From Chloroflexota bacterium (GTDB lineage: Bacteria > Chloroflexota > Dehalococcoidia > GIF9 > AB-539-J10), in assembly GCA_030611015.1 (NCBI GenBank), contig JAUWQP010000005.1, forward strand, positions 1-35,628: a stretch of DNA of 35,628 nt. Direction: 5' to 3'. Within the stretch, counting starts at the first letter, position 1; each line of letters opens with the position of its first letter. Below the pieces are notes generated by a model that saw only the letters and a program-made list of their open reading frames with translations, had not been told where the DNA came from and did no database searches. Of this stretch, positions 1-9,037 are shown one piece after another. A program made the translations under genes and the position numbers.

Positions 1-131
1 CTTTGCTGAAGTGGGAGAATGTGTATAATACTATCCGCCCTCATCAGGCACTGGGATACCTTACTCCAAAGGAATTTCTTAAGCTCCATCAACAAAATAA
101 AAGAAAGGAGGAGGTGTCACTAATCATATGA
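1..131 (+). mobile_element. Insertion-sequence transposase, C-terminal end (cut by window edge)
   Basis: An open frame from base 3 to the TGA at 129-131 encodes a tail containing N-T-I-R-P-H-Q-A-L-G-Y and then L-T-P-K-E-F. This is the conserved end of the rve-type integrase domain in IS3/IS481-like transposases. Only about 42 residues are present; the rest lies outside the window, so the family cannot be fixed. The frame ends in an ATGA overlap with the truncated mgtE frame. The right inverted repeat of the element cannot be located without the left end. Confidence 0.75.
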
Positions 132-430
132 ACGAGTACATCGTCTTGCGCGAAGTCGGGATAGGCGCTATCATGGGCGTTGCCCTCGGCACGGTTGCCC
201 TGGGCCTGGCTTATGCGTTCGGCCGGAACCTGGAGGCCTCGATCGTGGTGGGCATGACCCTGGCGGGCATCTCAGTAATGGCAACCCTGGTAGGCGGAGC
301 CCTACCATTTGTTTTTCGTCGACTCAAGATTGACCCGGCCTTGGTGTCGGCCCCTTTTATAACTACAATTATGGATATATTCGGCGTGGCGCTCTACTTC
401 GGCATTGCCCACATGATACTGGTAACGTAA
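128..430 (+). pseudogene. mgtE: Truncated MgtE-type magnesium transporter, C-terminal membrane fragment
   Basis: The 100-residue frame aligns from recall with only the last part of the MgtE membrane domain: the glycine-rich helix after residue 10, then L-P-F-V-F-R-R-L with D-P-A-L-V-S-A-P-F at about 69-77, and a last helix ending I-A-H-M-I-L. Full MgtE is about 450 residues, with N, CBS and five-helix membrane domains, so roughly three quarters is missing. The break coincides with the transposase tail, so an insertion probably cut the gene. A purine-rich AAAGGAGG (about 105-112) precedes the ATG at 128, so the piece might still be translated. Base composition is GC-rich (42 of 60 in 181-240). 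Confidence 0.75.
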
Positions 431-485
431 TCAGGCTGTTGAGCGAAGCCGAAGCGCTCCTCCACGCTGGCAAAAGGAGATTGAT

Positions 486-1601
486 ATGACGAATAGAGTT
501 GTCGAAGAGCCAGAGAAAAAGCCCATGATAACACGATTGCAGAAGCTGCGAACGTCCGCTGCCAAAGAGCGATTCGATGCCCTCCTGGTTTCCCACCCGG
601 AGAACCGCCGCTACCTTTCCGGATTCACCGGCTCCTCAGGATGGCTGCTCGTTTCAAAGCAGAAGGCTATTTTGGCTACCGACTTTCGCTATGTGGAGCA
701 AGCTAAGGGTGAGTCTCCAGACTTCGAAATCGTCCAGACCAAGGGAGAGCTACACGACTGGCTGCCTGGTTTGATCTCCGATTCAGGATGGAACAGACTG
801 GGCTTCGAGGCCAACTGCATTTCCTACGATAGTCATCATAAGCTCACCGAGGCCATAGAGACGAAGCATGTTCACCTTGAGCTGATTCCCACTACCGGCC
901 TGGTAGAAGAGCTCCGTGCCATAAAAGAGCCTGGAGAGCTGGATTCCATCACAAGGGCAGTAGCTCTGGCTGATGCCGCTCTTGAACAGGCCAAGGCAAT
1001 AATCCGTCCGGGAATAACGGAAAAGGAGGCAGCCTGGGAGATAGAGAAATTTCTTCGCCAGGAAGGCAGCGAAGGCATCGCTTTTGAGGTCATTGTGGCT
1101 TCAGGCCCGAATTCGGCTTTGCCTCATGCTAGGCCTGCGGAGAGGACGATTCAGTCCGGTGAACCGGTACTCATTGATATGGGAGCGAGATTCAACGGTT
1201 ATTGCAGCGACCTTAGCCGCACGTTGTTCTTTGGTCAAACCGACAACACCCTACGGCGGATCTACGACATAGTGCTCAGAGCACAGACCGCTGCTATAGA
1301 AGGAGTTGAAGCAGGCATGGACGCCGCGCAGGCAGACCGACTGGCTCGAAGGACAATTGAGCAAGCTGGCTATGGAGATGCCTTTGGTCATGGTCTGGGA
1401 CATGGTGTCGGGCTGGCAGTGCACGAATCCCCAAGGCTTGGCTTTAATTCCTCCGATTCACTTGCAGATGGCATGGTTTTCACCATAGAGCCGGGAATCT
1501 ACCTCGTGGGACAGGGTGGTATCAGAATTGAAGATATGGTAGTTTTGGAAAATGGCAAGGCCAGAGTGTTGACCAAGGCTAAGAAGGATTTGTCATTCTG
1601 A
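486..1601 (+). CDS. pepQ: Xaa-Pro aminopeptidase / M24 metallopeptidase
   Basis: A cytoplasmic peptidase that removes N-terminal residues next to proline. Residues about 15-145 form the creatinase-like N-terminal domain (R-Y-L-S-G-F-T-G-S at 42-50). Residues about 155-371 form the pita-bread M24 domain. The five metal ligands are visible: D231 and D242 (D-M-G-A-R-F...S-D-L-S-R), H306 (G-H-G-L-G-H-G-V-G), E335 (T-I-E-P-G-I-Y) and E349 (R-I-E-D). The length of 371 is close to the family norm. AAGGAG at 475-480 supports ATG 486; M14 is a possible later start. It lies upstream of efp on the same strand, a common pairing in Gram-positive-like genomes, but a repeat element now separates them. PepP versus PepQ specificity cannot be read from the sequence. 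Confidence 0.9.
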   Translation: MTNRVVEEPEKKPMITRLQKLRTSAAKERFDALLVSHPENRRYLSGFTGSSGWLLVSKQKAILATDFRYVEQAKGESPDFEIVQTKGELHDWLPGLISDSGWNRLGFEANCISYDSHHKLTEAIETKHVHLELIPTTGLVEELRAIKEPGELDSITRAVALADAALEQAKAIIRPGITEKEAAWEIEKFLRQEGSEGIAFEVIVASGPNSALPHARPAERTIQSGEPVLIDMGARFNGYCSDLSRTLFFGQTDNTLRRIYDIVLRAQTAAIEGVEAGMDAAQADRLARRTIEQAGYGDAFGHGLGHGVGLAVHESPRLGFNSSDSLADGMVFTIEPGIYLVGQGGIRIEDMVVLENGKARVLTKAKKDLSF

Positions 1602-1613
1602 CACCTATAACAG

Positions 1614-1756
1614 AGGGTGTTTAAAAATGCCACACCCCGATTCTATCGGGGTGCGGCACGACCCTGAAGGGTCGCACTACAGAATTTTGAGGTGAAGAAT
1701 CTCAGCGACAGCCAAGACAAATTTGAGTCCAAAGCTAGAGCAAAATTAAACAGCCT
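1614..1756. repeat. MITE-like element, copy 1 (between pepQ and efp)
   Basis: The ends are imperfect inverted repeats: AGGGTGTTTAAAAATGC at 1614-1630 against the complement of GCAAAATTAAACAGCCT at 1740-1756, 13 of 17 matching. Inside are hairpins CCCCGAT-tct-ATCGGGG (1634-1650) and GACCCT-ga-AGGGTC. The stretch 1666-1690 is found again, inverted, at 33936-33960 (23 of 25 bases), and the right end recurs at 33823-33838. It carries no coding frame. It may act as a transcription attenuator between pepQ and efp because of its hairpins (inference). Confidence 0.65.
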
Positions 1757-1780
1757 AATAATAAACATGGAGGTCATCCT

Positions 1781-2341
1781 ATGATCGATGCCGGAGAATT
1801 AAGAAAGGGAGCTGCTATAGAGCTGGATGGCAAAATATATCAGATTCTGGAATATCAACACGTTAAGATGCAACAAAGGCAGCCTGTAGTCAAGTTGAAA
1901 CTTCGTGATGTTCGTAGCGGGAATGTCGCCGAACGGAATTTCCAATCCGGGGACAAAGTCACACCAGTATTTCTGGAGCACCGTCCTGTCCAATACCTTT
2001 ATAACGATGGCGACATTTACTATTTCATGGATAACGAGAGTTACGAGCAAATTATGTTAACCTCAGCTCAAATAGGAGAGGGCACAAATTATCTAAAAGA
2101 AGGGCGGCTGCTAGAGATTCTGACCACCAAGGGAGACATAGTGGCTATAGAGCTACCTAATTCTGTGGAGCTTCAGGTTATGGAGACAGAGCCCGGCCTC
2201 AAAGGGGACAGGGCAACAGCAGGCACTAAAGCAGCTAAGCTGGAAACAGGGGTAACCATCAAGGTTCCTCTCTTCATTAATACAAGCGACCTCATCAAGG
2301 TCAATACACGCACCGGGGAATATCAAGAGAAAGCAGGCTAA
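1781..2341 (+). CDS. efp: Elongation factor P
   Basis: EF-P enters the ribosomal E site and relieves stalling at polyproline. The 186-residue length is normal. The KOW-like domain I covers about 1-63 and two OB domains follow, ending in a typical C-terminal region (K-V-N-T-R-T-G-E-Y). GGAGG at 1769-1773 supports the ATG. The tip loop that normally reads K-P-G-(K/R)-G is here K29-M-Q-Q-R-Q-P35. A gapless alignment puts Q32 at the position of the usual modified Lys/Arg, with R33 beside it, so it is unclear whether or how this protein is modified. No epmA, yeiP-linked or earP gene is in the window. Confidence 0.95.
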   Translation: MIDAGELRKGAAIELDGKIYQILEYQHVKMQQRQPVVKLKLRDVRSGNVAERNFQSGDKVTPVFLEHRPVQYLYNDGDIYYFMDNESYEQIMLTSAQIGEGTNYLKEGRLLEILTTKGDIVAIELPNSVELQVMETEPGLKGDRATAGTKAAKLETGVTIKVPLFINTSDLIKVNTRTGEYQEKAG

Positions 2342-2444
2342 TACCGCTTGATTTGCCTTTTACCTATTAGTAATGCTGGCTCCTTTCCCCAGAAGTCTTA
2401 ATACACTGATGCTGAACGAATTTAGCTGCAAACTTTAAGAAATC

Positions 2445-2453
2445 TGGTATAAT
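2445..2453 (+). promoter_or_regulatory. Candidate extended -10 promoter
   Basis: TGGTATAAT combines a perfect TATAAT with an upstream TG, the extended -10 form recognised by sigma-70. No good -35 box is seen at the right distance. It lies about 75 bases upstream of the PHP gene and is the most likely promoter of the three-gene unit 2529-5022. Confidence 0.4.
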
Positions 2454-2475
2454 CAGGTAACAGGCGAAAGGGACA

Positions 2476-2499
2476 GATTCTTCAGTCGCTCAGAATGAC
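2476..2499. repeat. Short dispersed palindromic repeat (AATGAC family)
   Basis: The element reads GATTCTTCAG then TCGCTCAGAATGAC. The same pattern (GATTCTTCG...CAGAATGAC) occurs inverted at 18491-18517 and in degraded form near 12605-12650 and 21638-21660. It falls in the leader of the PHP gene. Confidence 0.55.
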
Positions 2500-2528
2500 C
2501 GATAGACAACAAGAGACAGGTAAGCTAA

Positions 2529-3200
2529 TTGATAAAAGCTGATTTACATGTCCACACCTGCTATTCTATGGATTGTCTCACACCTTTGGAACAAATAGTC
2601 GAGCGCTGCCTCGAGCTAGGCATAAATTGTATTGCTGTAGCTGACCACAACACAGTTGCTGGCGCCTTAAAGTTAAGGGAATTCGCCCCGTTTAAAGTAA
2701 TCGTTGCTGAGGAAATCTTAACGCCTGTGGGCGAAATAATGGGGCTCTTTCTTAGTGAAGCAGTTTCTCGAGGATTGTCTCCCCAGGAAACAATATCTCG
2801 AATCAGAAGCCAAGGCGGTCTAGTGGCTATTCCCCACCCATTTGGCAGGTCACCGTTCCGGCATTATAAGGAACTAACATCAACAGAAGTCATATCTCAG
2901 GTTGATATCATCGAAACTTTTAATTCTCGTACGCCATTTTCCAGTAGCGTCGCCAGAGCACAGAAACTAGCCGAAGAGCAGGGGAAGGCTGCCAGCGCTG
3001 GCAGCGATGCCCATACTTTAGGCGAAATTGGCCGAGCATATGTGGAAATGCCCGAATTCAATGGATCTGACGATTTCCTAAATTCCTTAGCTCAGGGCAA
3101 AATATTCGGGCAAAAATCCAGCTATTTAGCTCATTTTGCTAGCACGTGGGCCAGGATCAGGAACCATGTATTGGGAGATCCTTCGCGGAGTTTACCCTGA
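2529..3200 (+). CDS. PHP-domain phosphoesterase
   Basis: A polymerase-and-histidinol-phosphatase (PHP) fold metal-dependent hydrolase. Metal-binding motifs in order: H7-x-H9 (D-L-H-V-H-T), D39-H40 (A-D-H-N), E61/E62, H103-P and D160-x-H162 (S-D-A-H). At 223 residues it is a stand-alone member like the TrpH/YciV-type nucleotide phosphatases; the substrate is not visible. It starts at TTG, with AGG eight bases upstream; no ATG is suitably placed. It begins a same-strand unit with the PurN-like and EhaR-like genes, but a 77-base gap follows it, so operon membership is probable rather than certain. Confidence 0.85.
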   Translation: MIKADLHVHTCYSMDCLTPLEQIVERCLELGINCIAVADHNTVAGALKLREFAPFKVIVAEEILTPVGEIMGLFLSEAVSRGLSPQETISRIRSQGGLVAIPHPFGRSPFRHYKELTSTEVISQVDIIETFNSRTPFSSSVARAQKLAEEQGKAASAGSDAHTLGEIGRAYVEMPEFNGSDDFLNSLAQGKIFGQKSSYLAHFASTWARIRNHVLGDPSRSLP

Positions 3201-3277
3201 GCGCTGGGAGACTGCTTCGCTAATGACAAAAAGCGAAGGGCTCAAAGTGACATAAGTGCGGAGGGAAAAGCGGGCTC

Positions 3278-4036
3278 TTGCTAAACATTGGTTGGTTTTC
3301 CACGGGAAGAGATAAAGCTGCCCAACAGCTTTTGCTAGCTGTGCAGGATAAGACCTGCAGCAGCGATATTAAGGGAAAAATTAGCTTCGTGTTTAGCAAC
3401 CGCGAACCTGGCGAGGCGAAGGAGAGCGACCTGTTCTTTGAGCTTGTTCGGAGCTACAATATTCCTCTTGTCTGTTTATCTCACAAGAAGTTCAGGACTG
3501 GCGGAGAAGAAAAAGATTGGCGCATCAAATATGATAGAGAGGTAAACAAGAGGATTGAATCATTTGCCCCTGGCCTTTGTGTTCTTGCCGGCTATATGCT
3601 CATCGTGAGCGAAGAGCTATGCCAGAAATACGATATGATTAACCTTCATCCAGCACCTCCCGGTGGTCCTACGGGTAGCTGGCAGGAGGTGATCTGGACG
3701 TTGATACAAAATAAAGCCGACACAGCCGGGGCAATGATTCACCTGGTTACCCCCGAATTAGATAGGGGTCCGGTAGTTAGCTACTGCCTCTTCTCTATTA
3801 AAGGTGCGCCCTTTGCTGAATACTGGCGCAAAGATGACAAAGAGATGCTGTTTCGGCTTATTCGCCAGCATGAACTCGTTAGAGAATTCCCTCTTATCAT
3901 CTTGACATTACAATCTCTGAGCCGGGGCGAGGTCAGCATAAAGGACGGGAGAGTAAATGATGTTCAAGGAAAGTTAATCAGCGGCTATAACCTTAGTGGT
4001 AAAGCAGATGAGGAGGTGAAGAAAAGTCTGGAATGA
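3278..4036 (+). CDS. PurN-like formyltransferase-family protein
   Basis: Resembles phosphoribosylglycinamide formyltransferase: S-N-R at 40-42, L-A-G-Y-M-L-I-V-S at 103-111, and the catalytic Asn-x-His (N122, H124) followed by D162 (E-L-D-R-G-P). These match the N-H-D triad of formyl-tetrahydrofolate-dependent transferases. The substrate loop is unusual (A-P-P-G-G-P-T-G at 126-133 in place of the S-L-L-P-x-F-x-G region), and the protein is about 40 residues longer than PurN. The acceptor is therefore probably not certain to be GAR. TTG start with GGAGGG at 3260-3265. The stop overlaps the next gene by four bases (ATGA), implying coupled translation. Confidence 0.75.
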   Translation: MLNIGWFSTGRDKAAQQLLLAVQDKTCSSDIKGKISFVFSNREPGEAKESDLFFELVRSYNIPLVCLSHKKFRTGGEEKDWRIKYDREVNKRIESFAPGLCVLAGYMLIVSEELCQKYDMINLHPAPPGGPTGSWQEVIWTLIQNKADTAGAMIHLVTPELDRGPVVSYCLFSIKGAPFAEYWRKDDKEMLFRLIRQHELVREFPLIILTLQSLSRGEVSIKDGRVNDVQGKLISGYNLSGKADEEVKKSLE

Positions 4037-5022
4037 ACCTGATTTGCTTTGACCTCGAAGGACCTTTAGCTCCCCAAGATAATGCCTACGAACTGATGAA
4101 ACTATTCCCCCGTGGCGGCAAAATTTTCGAAGTCGTCAGCCGCTATGATGATTTGCTGACTTTAGAAGGTCGGCCTGACTATGAGCCAGGAGACACACTT
4201 GCTCTCATCGCCCCTTTCCTTGCTTATCACGGAATAGAAGAGGAGCAAATCGCTGCTATGGGGCAAAAGGCCGGGTTAACCCCAGGAGCCGCTGAATTAA
4301 TCTCCACACTTAAATCTCGAGGGTGGTACATATTTTGCATTAGTACCAGTTACGAACAATACGCCTTCACTATCACACAAAGACTGGACATACCCAGCGA
4401 GAATGTAGCTTGCACTTCCTTTCCCCTAGCGCAGATTCGCCAACTATTAAGCCCGGATGAATTTGCCTTACTGGAGCAAACAGAACACGAAATTGTGAAG
4501 CTTAATCCTTTTATTGACGATACTAGAATAAGGGAATATCTGGACTATTTTTATGCGCAGAAATTGCCTCAAACAGGCTCGGGAGGAATTATAGGTCAGG
4601 TGAAACCAGTAGGGGGGAGGCGCAAAGTAGAGGCACTGGAAAACTTTAGCACCAGGATGGGAAAACCACTTTCCCGTTGGACAGTGATAGGGGATAGCAT
4701 CACAGATTTCAAAATGCTTCGAACTGTAAACAAAGCAGGTGGCTTAGCCATTGCCTTCAACGCTAATGAATATGCCTTGCCCCATTCCACTCTGGGTCTG
4801 GCGTCGGTAAGCTTATCTGACTTATGGCTGGTCTTGGAAGCCTGGGAGAAAGGTGGTCGCCACGTTGTTGAAAGGGTGGTTAAGGAAAGGGAGGAGACTG
4901 GAGGCACAGAAGATAGAGTGTGGTTTCACTGGTTAGCTGGAGCAAAGGACGTAACTACTGCACTGGAAATCCATAAAAGAATCCGACTCCTGGTTAGAGA
5001 GGAAGCTGCCCAACTGGGCTAA
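4033..5022 (+). CDS. EhaR-like HAD-superfamily protein (COG4030 type)
   Basis: The N-terminus (D7-x-E-G-P, then Q-D-N-A-Y-E-L and S-R-Y-D-D with P-G-D-T-L at 52-56) matches my memory of the archaeal family called energy-converting hydrogenase A subunit R. HAD motifs are present: D7 and E9 in motif I, S104/T105 in motif II, K198 region and G-D221-S-I-T-D225 in motif IV. This suggests an active phosphatase or phosphotransferase. No hydrogenase gene is nearby, so the EhaR name reflects family only. Its start lies inside the end of the formyltransferase frame, so the two products probably act together. Length 329. Confidence 0.65.
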   Translation: MNLICFDLEGPLAPQDNAYELMKLFPRGGKIFEVVSRYDDLLTLEGRPDYEPGDTLALIAPFLAYHGIEEEQIAAMGQKAGLTPGAAELISTLKSRGWYIFCISTSYEQYAFTITQRLDIPSENVACTSFPLAQIRQLLSPDEFALLEQTEHEIVKLNPFIDDTRIREYLDYFYAQKLPQTGSGGIIGQVKPVGGRRKVEALENFSTRMGKPLSRWTVIGDSITDFKMLRTVNKAGGLAIAFNANEYALPHSTLGLASVSLSDLWLVLEAWEKGGRHVVERVVKEREETGGTEDRVWFHWLAGAKDVTTALEIHKRIRLLVREEAAQLG

Positions 5023-5032
5023 TATAAATTAC

Positions 5033-5191
5033 TTAATCCCTCCTTCCGGTCTCACGGAAGATCCACACGAAGGTGACAATAGCAATCACAGAAATAACGA
5101 TGACGGCAATCAAGCCCCCTCTGCCCAACCCGCCAAACGCTTCACCGGCGGCATAAACCGTAGCACTTGCCTCTATCCAGTCTACTATCAT
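5033..5191 (-). CDS. Small single-span membrane protein, unknown function
   Basis: A 52-residue frame from ATG at 5191 to TAA. It has an acidic/aromatic N-terminus (V-D-W-I-E-A), a glycine-rich turn (G-G-L-G-R-G-G), one hydrophobic helix of about 19 residues (L-I-A-V-I-V-I-S-V-I-A-I-V) and a basic end (R-E-T-G-R-R-D). This is the amphipathic pattern of a real small membrane protein, N-out or N-in unknown. It sits just after clpP in the same direction. AGGTGAG abuts the ATG, too close for an ideal ribosome site; a TTG four codons earlier is an alternative. Not recognised as a named family. Confidence 0.5.
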   Translation of the reverse strand: MIVDWIEASATVYAAGEAFGGLGRGGLIAVIVISVIAIVTFVWIFRETGRRD

Positions 5192-5263
5192 CTCACCTAT
5201 CAAAACAGTGAAACCAATGCCTTATGAAACCCCTCTCTCGAAGGGAGAGGTAGCGCATCCATT

Positions 5264-5869
5264 TTATTTTTTGGCTGGCTTGCTAAGTATCTCGTCTATA
5301 ATGCCGTACTCCACTGCTTGTTCAGCGCTAAGATAAAAGTCTCTGTCTGTGTCGTGGGCAATCTTCTCTACTGGCTGACCAGTGTGCTTAGCTATGATGT
5401 TACGTATCATTTCCTGCATCCTCATAATTTCTCTAGCAGCAATTTCGATATCCGCCGCCTGCCCCTGAGCACCGCCAACTGCCTGGTGCAGATGTATAGT
5501 CGAATTGGGTAAAGCGTACCTTTTTCCTTTACTCCCAGCGCAAAGAAGCAAGGTACCCATGCTAGCTGCTAAACCAACGCAAATGGTGGATACAGGGCAG
5601 CGAAGAATCTGCATAGTATCGTAAATGGCTAAGCCAGCGCTGATAATACCCCCAGGGCAATGAACATAAAGGTTTATATCCTTTTCTGGGTCTTCTCTTT
5701 CTAAGTACAGTAGCTGAGCAATAATAAGATTGGCTATCTGGTCGCTGATCGGCGTGCCCAAAAAAACGATTCTCTCTCTGAGCAAGAGCGAATATATATC
5801 GAAAATACGTTCACCCCTAGCACTGGTCTCAGTCACTGTAGGAATTATCACTTGAGATATTGTTTCCAT
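5264..5869 (-). CDS. clpP: ATP-dependent Clp protease proteolytic subunit
   Basis: Serine peptidase S14 that forms the tetradecameric chamber served by ClpX/ClpC. The catalytic triad is S103 (A-A-S-M-G), H128 (H-L-H-Q) and D177 (D-T-D-R-D), with the same 25- and 49-residue spacings as the E. coli enzyme. The hydrophobic strand and the [13 protein letters not shown] handle are intact. Length 201 is standard. The start overlaps the tig stop by one base (TAATG), and AGGAGG lies inside the end of tig. This gives the classic tig-clpP pairing, but clpX is not downstream here. Confidence 0.97.
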   Translation of the reverse strand: METISQVIIPTVTETSARGERIFDIYSLLLRERIVFLGTPISDQIANLIIAQLLYLEREDPEKDINLYVHCPGGIISAGLAIYDTMQILRCPVSTICVGLAASMGTLLLCAGSKGKRYALPNSTIHLHQAVGGAQGQAADIEIAAREIMRMQEMIRNIIAKHTGQPVEKIAHDTDRDFYLSAEQAVEYGIIDEILSKPAKK

Positions 5870-7161
5870 TATTCCTCCTTTGTTGTAACCTCGCCATCGC
5901 CAATAGCTATTTGTAATAGTCGGCCCATCGTCTTCTTCATACGCAGAGATTGTTCAATTGATTGCCTTATTTGAGGCAGTGAAAAGAACTGCGTCGCCTT
6001 TTCCTTATCCTCAGCACCATTGGCAATTTCACCTACTTTATTATCTACCTCCGAGGAATTAATTTCAATCTTTTCCTCCTCAGCAAATTTCTCCAGAACA
6101 AGACTCCGAATAAGCCGCTTTTTCGCTACAGGACGCAGTTCTGGTTTAAGTTCTTCTTCTGTTTTACTAGTCTTCTTCAGGTAATCCTCTAGCTCTCTAA
6201 AGCCCAAGCGCTGTGCCTCGTCTCTAAGAATTCCGGTAATTTCCTCATCCTCCAAAATAGGAGGGTAGCTTACCTCGCTGATTCCCACCAGAGCGTCAAG
6301 CGCCTTTTGCCTCAACTCCGAACGATTCTTGGCCTCCGCTTTGACTTTTAACTCAGCAGCCACCTTCTTCTTCATATCCACCAGGTTTTCATAGCCGGCA
6401 CTTCGAGCCAATTCATCATCGAGCTCTGGCAACTGTTTTTCCTTTATTTCGGTAACAGTGACTTTGAAAGCACCCTCTTTGCCACACATTTCTTTAATGG
6501 GGTAGTCATCAGGAATAGTCAAATTGAAGTTCATTTCTTTATTTTTCTCAGCGCCCTGCAAACGAGAGGCAAATCCAGGCACAGGTGAACTCGAATCCTT
6601 ATCCACCTCATATAATATGCCTTTGTGATTTAACCAGGGTTTCCCATCCACATTAGCCTCGATGTCCATGGTAACTAGATCACCCAGTTTGACAGAACGG
6701 TCTACAGGTACCCACGCTCCTTGGCTTTCCCGGAACTCTTCCATGGCAGCAGCAACTTCTTTCTTGGCGATTTTTTTTGCTGGGCCGGGCTCCAGCCTTA
6801 TGCTATGGCAATCGCCAAGCTTAATTTCAGGTTTGAGTGACACCATGGCTTTGAAAACCAAAGGCTCAGTTTGAATAATTTCTATTTCTGGTCTAGCAAT
6901 AGATTCGAGCTCTTGAGACTCGATTGCTTGCCTATAAAGCTGCGGTATAAGATGCTCCAGCGCCTCATGCAACAAACTCTGTTTTCCTACGTGCTGCACC
7001 AGAATGGCCCGCGGCGCTTTTCCTTTGCGAAAACCAGGTATGGACACCTCCTTAACCAGGTGATGATAAGCCTCGTTCAGCGATTTATCTAACTCACTGG
7101 CTTCAGCCTCAATAGTAAGAACTGCCTGGCAATTCCCCAAATTTTCTGTGCTTACTTTCAT
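5869..7161 (-). CDS. tig: Trigger factor (ribosome-associated chaperone)
   Basis: Binds the ribosomal exit tunnel and shelters nascent chains. The ribosome-binding signature G43-F-R-K-G-K-A-P50 is intact in the N-terminal domain (about 1-130). A FKBP-type prolyl isomerase domain follows (about 155-240, with G-D-L-V-T-M and P-G-F-A-S-R-L-Q-G), then a helical C-terminal chaperone domain rich in Lys/Glu. Length 430 is normal. Its start overlaps the aspS stop by four bases (ATGA), so aspS, tig and clpP are translated as a chain. Confidence 0.95.
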   Translation of the reverse strand: MKVSTENLGNCQAVLTIEAEASELDKSLNEAYHHLVKEVSIPGFRKGKAPRAILVQHVGKQSLLHEALEHLIPQLYRQAIESQELESIARPEIEIIQTEPLVFKAMVSLKPEIKLGDCHSIRLEPGPAKKIAKKEVAAAMEEFRESQGAWVPVDRSVKLGDLVTMDIEANVDGKPWLNHKGILYEVDKDSSSPVPGFASRLQGAEKNKEMNFNLTIPDDYPIKEMCGKEGAFKVTVTEIKEKQLPELDDELARSAGYENLVDMKKKVAAELKVKAEAKNRSELRQKALDALVGISEVSYPPILEDEEITGILRDEAQRLGFRELEDYLKKTSKTEEELKPELRPVAKKRLIRSLVLEKFAEEEKIEINSSEVDNKVGEIANGAEDKEKATQFFSLPQIRQSIEQSLRMKKTMGRLLQIAIGDGEVTTKEE

Positions 7162-8969
7162 GTGCCATGCTCTTTCTCATCGTGACGCAGAATCTCATGC
7201 TTTAGCTTGAGGTTTAATTCGTCAAGCTGGTGCTTCTCAACATAGGAAGGACTGTCCAGCATGAGATCAACGGCATTCTGATTTTTCGGGAAAGCGATAA
7301 CCTCCCTTATGCTCCGCTCCCCGGCAAATAACATTACCAACCGGTCTAGCCCTATGGCAATACCGCCATGGGGCGGTGCTCCATATTCCAGTGCTTCTAA
7401 GAGACCTCCAAATCGGCTTTCCATTTCCTCTTTACTGTAACCAAGGAGACTGAATGTTTTTTCTTGAAGCTGACGATTGTGAACCCTGATACTGCCGCTG
7501 CCAAGTTCACAGCCATTGCACACTACATCATAATGTTGACCATAGACCTTGGCTGGTTCTGTATCGAGAAGCGACAAATCTTCCCATCGAGGTGCAGTAA
7601 ACGGATGGTGCATGGGTTCCCAACGATTCTCAGCCTCATTCCTCTCCAAAAAAGGAAAATCACCTACGAAGGCAAAAGCCAGCAGGTCAGCATCGGCCAG
7701 ATTAAGCCGCTGTGCCATCTCGCGGCGCAACTCGTCCAGTGTATTATTGACTACCTCCAGTTTATCAGCCACGATAAGTACAAGGGCACCAGGCTTTACC
7801 TCGAATCTACCGGCTATTTCTTCCAATTGGCGAGGAGTTAAATATTTAGCAGCCGCCGATTTTACCTCATCCGAAGTTATTGCCCCGCCTGTGAAAGCTA
7901 TGGTCGTCAAACCCCGGGCACCACAGCTCTTCGCGAAATTCATCAATTCATCAAGTTGATGGCGAGTATAATGACCACAACCGGGGACACATATTCCCTT
8001 CACCTTGCCACCACAGTCGAGGACTGAGCGGAAGACTTGAAAGTCGGTGCCAGTGGCGATATCAGATATATCTTTAATCTCCAGACCAAACCTGATATCA
8101 GGTTTATCTGTGCCATACTTCTCCATCGCTTCTTTATAGGAGAGATATGGAAAGGGCTTTAGTAAGCGCATATCGGGTCTAACAGTCTCCACAAGCGAGG
8201 TGAAAAGTTCCTCCATAAGCTGTAATATGTCCTTTATTTCGATAAAACTCATTTCCATGTCAAGCTGGGTAAACTCAGGCTGGCGGTCTGCCCGGAGGTC
8301 TTCATCCCTGAAGCAACGAGCTATCTGGAAGTACTTGTCAAACCCGGCTACCATGAGAAGTTGTTTGAGCTGCTGTGGAGATTGAGGAAGGGCATAAAAC
8401 TTGCCGGGGTTGATACGACTGGGCACAAGGTAGTCGCGGGCTCCTTCTGGTGTGCTCTTAATCAAAATAGGTGTTTCAATTTCAACAAATCCCTTAGCGT
8501 CGAGGAAATCACGAATAAACTTTATCGCCCTGTGGCGTAGGAGAAGATTATCCTTCATCCTCGGTCTTCTCAGGTACAGGTAGCGGTTTTTGAGGCAAAG
8601 CGATTCCTCAACTTCCTCATCTTCACTTATATAGAATGGTGGCGTTTTTGCTGGATTAAAGATAACAGCCTCTTTGGCTACGACTTCAACATCTCCGGTA
8701 GCCAATTTGCGATTCTCTGTCCCTTCAGGGCGGAGAACAACTTCTCCTGTAACCTGAATTACATATTCACTACGGAGCGAACCAGCTATCTCGCATGCCT
8801 CTCGTGATACCTGGGGATTGAACACTACTTGAACTATACCTTCCCGGTCACGCAGGTCAATGAATACCTTTCCACCGTGGTCACGACGCCGATGCACCCA
8901 GCCCGCTAAAGTCACCTTTTGTCCGGCATGGTTTTTCCTCAGTTCACCACAGTTATGGCTTTTAAGCAA
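7158..8969 (-). CDS. aspS: Aspartyl-tRNA synthetase, possibly non-discriminating
   Basis: Class II synthetase, 603 residues, the bacterial-type length with the GAD insertion domain. The N-terminal OB fold (about 1-105) carries G-W-V-H26-R-R-R-D-H31-G-G. His at this place is the form seen in Pseudomonas-type synthetases that also charge tRNA-Asn, so the enzyme may be non-discriminating and depend on GatCAB (inference). Class II motifs are visible: F-I-R-D-F-L...P-I-L (motif 1), [17 protein letters not shown] (motif 2) and G-I-A-I-G-L-D-R-L (motif 3). Start is TTG, with AAGGAGA about nine bases upstream. Confidence 0.95.
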   Translation of the reverse strand: MLKSHNCGELRKNHAGQKVTLAGWVHRRRDHGGKVFIDLRDREGIVQVVFNPQVSREACEIAGSLRSEYVIQVTGEVVLRPEGTENRKLATGDVEVVAKEAVIFNPAKTPPFYISEDEEVEESLCLKNRYLYLRRPRMKDNLLLRHRAIKFIRDFLDAKGFVEIETPILIKSTPEGARDYLVPSRINPGKFYALPQSPQQLKQLLMVAGFDKYFQIARCFRDEDLRADRQPEFTQLDMEMSFIEIKDILQLMEELFTSLVETVRPDMRLLKPFPYLSYKEAMEKYGTDKPDIRFGLEIKDISDIATGTDFQVFRSVLDCGGKVKGICVPGCGHYTRHQLDELMNFAKSCGARGLTTIAFTGGAITSDEVKSAAAKYLTPRQLEEIAGRFEVKPGALVLIVADKLEVVNNTLDELRREMAQRLNLADADLLAFAFVGDFPFLERNEAENRWEPMHHPFTAPRWEDLSLLDTEPAKVYGQHYDVVCNGCELGSGSIRVHNRQLQEKTFSLLGYSKEEMESRFGGLLEALEYGAPPHGGIAIGLDRLVMLFAGERSIREVIAFPKNQNAVDLMLDSPSYVEKHQLDELNLKLKHEILRHDEKEHGT

Positions 8970-9037
8970 AGATAGTCTCCTTTTCTGGACTGGTCATTAT
9001 AGCCTATAACAGACTTGCCTTCAATTGAACAAAGAGA

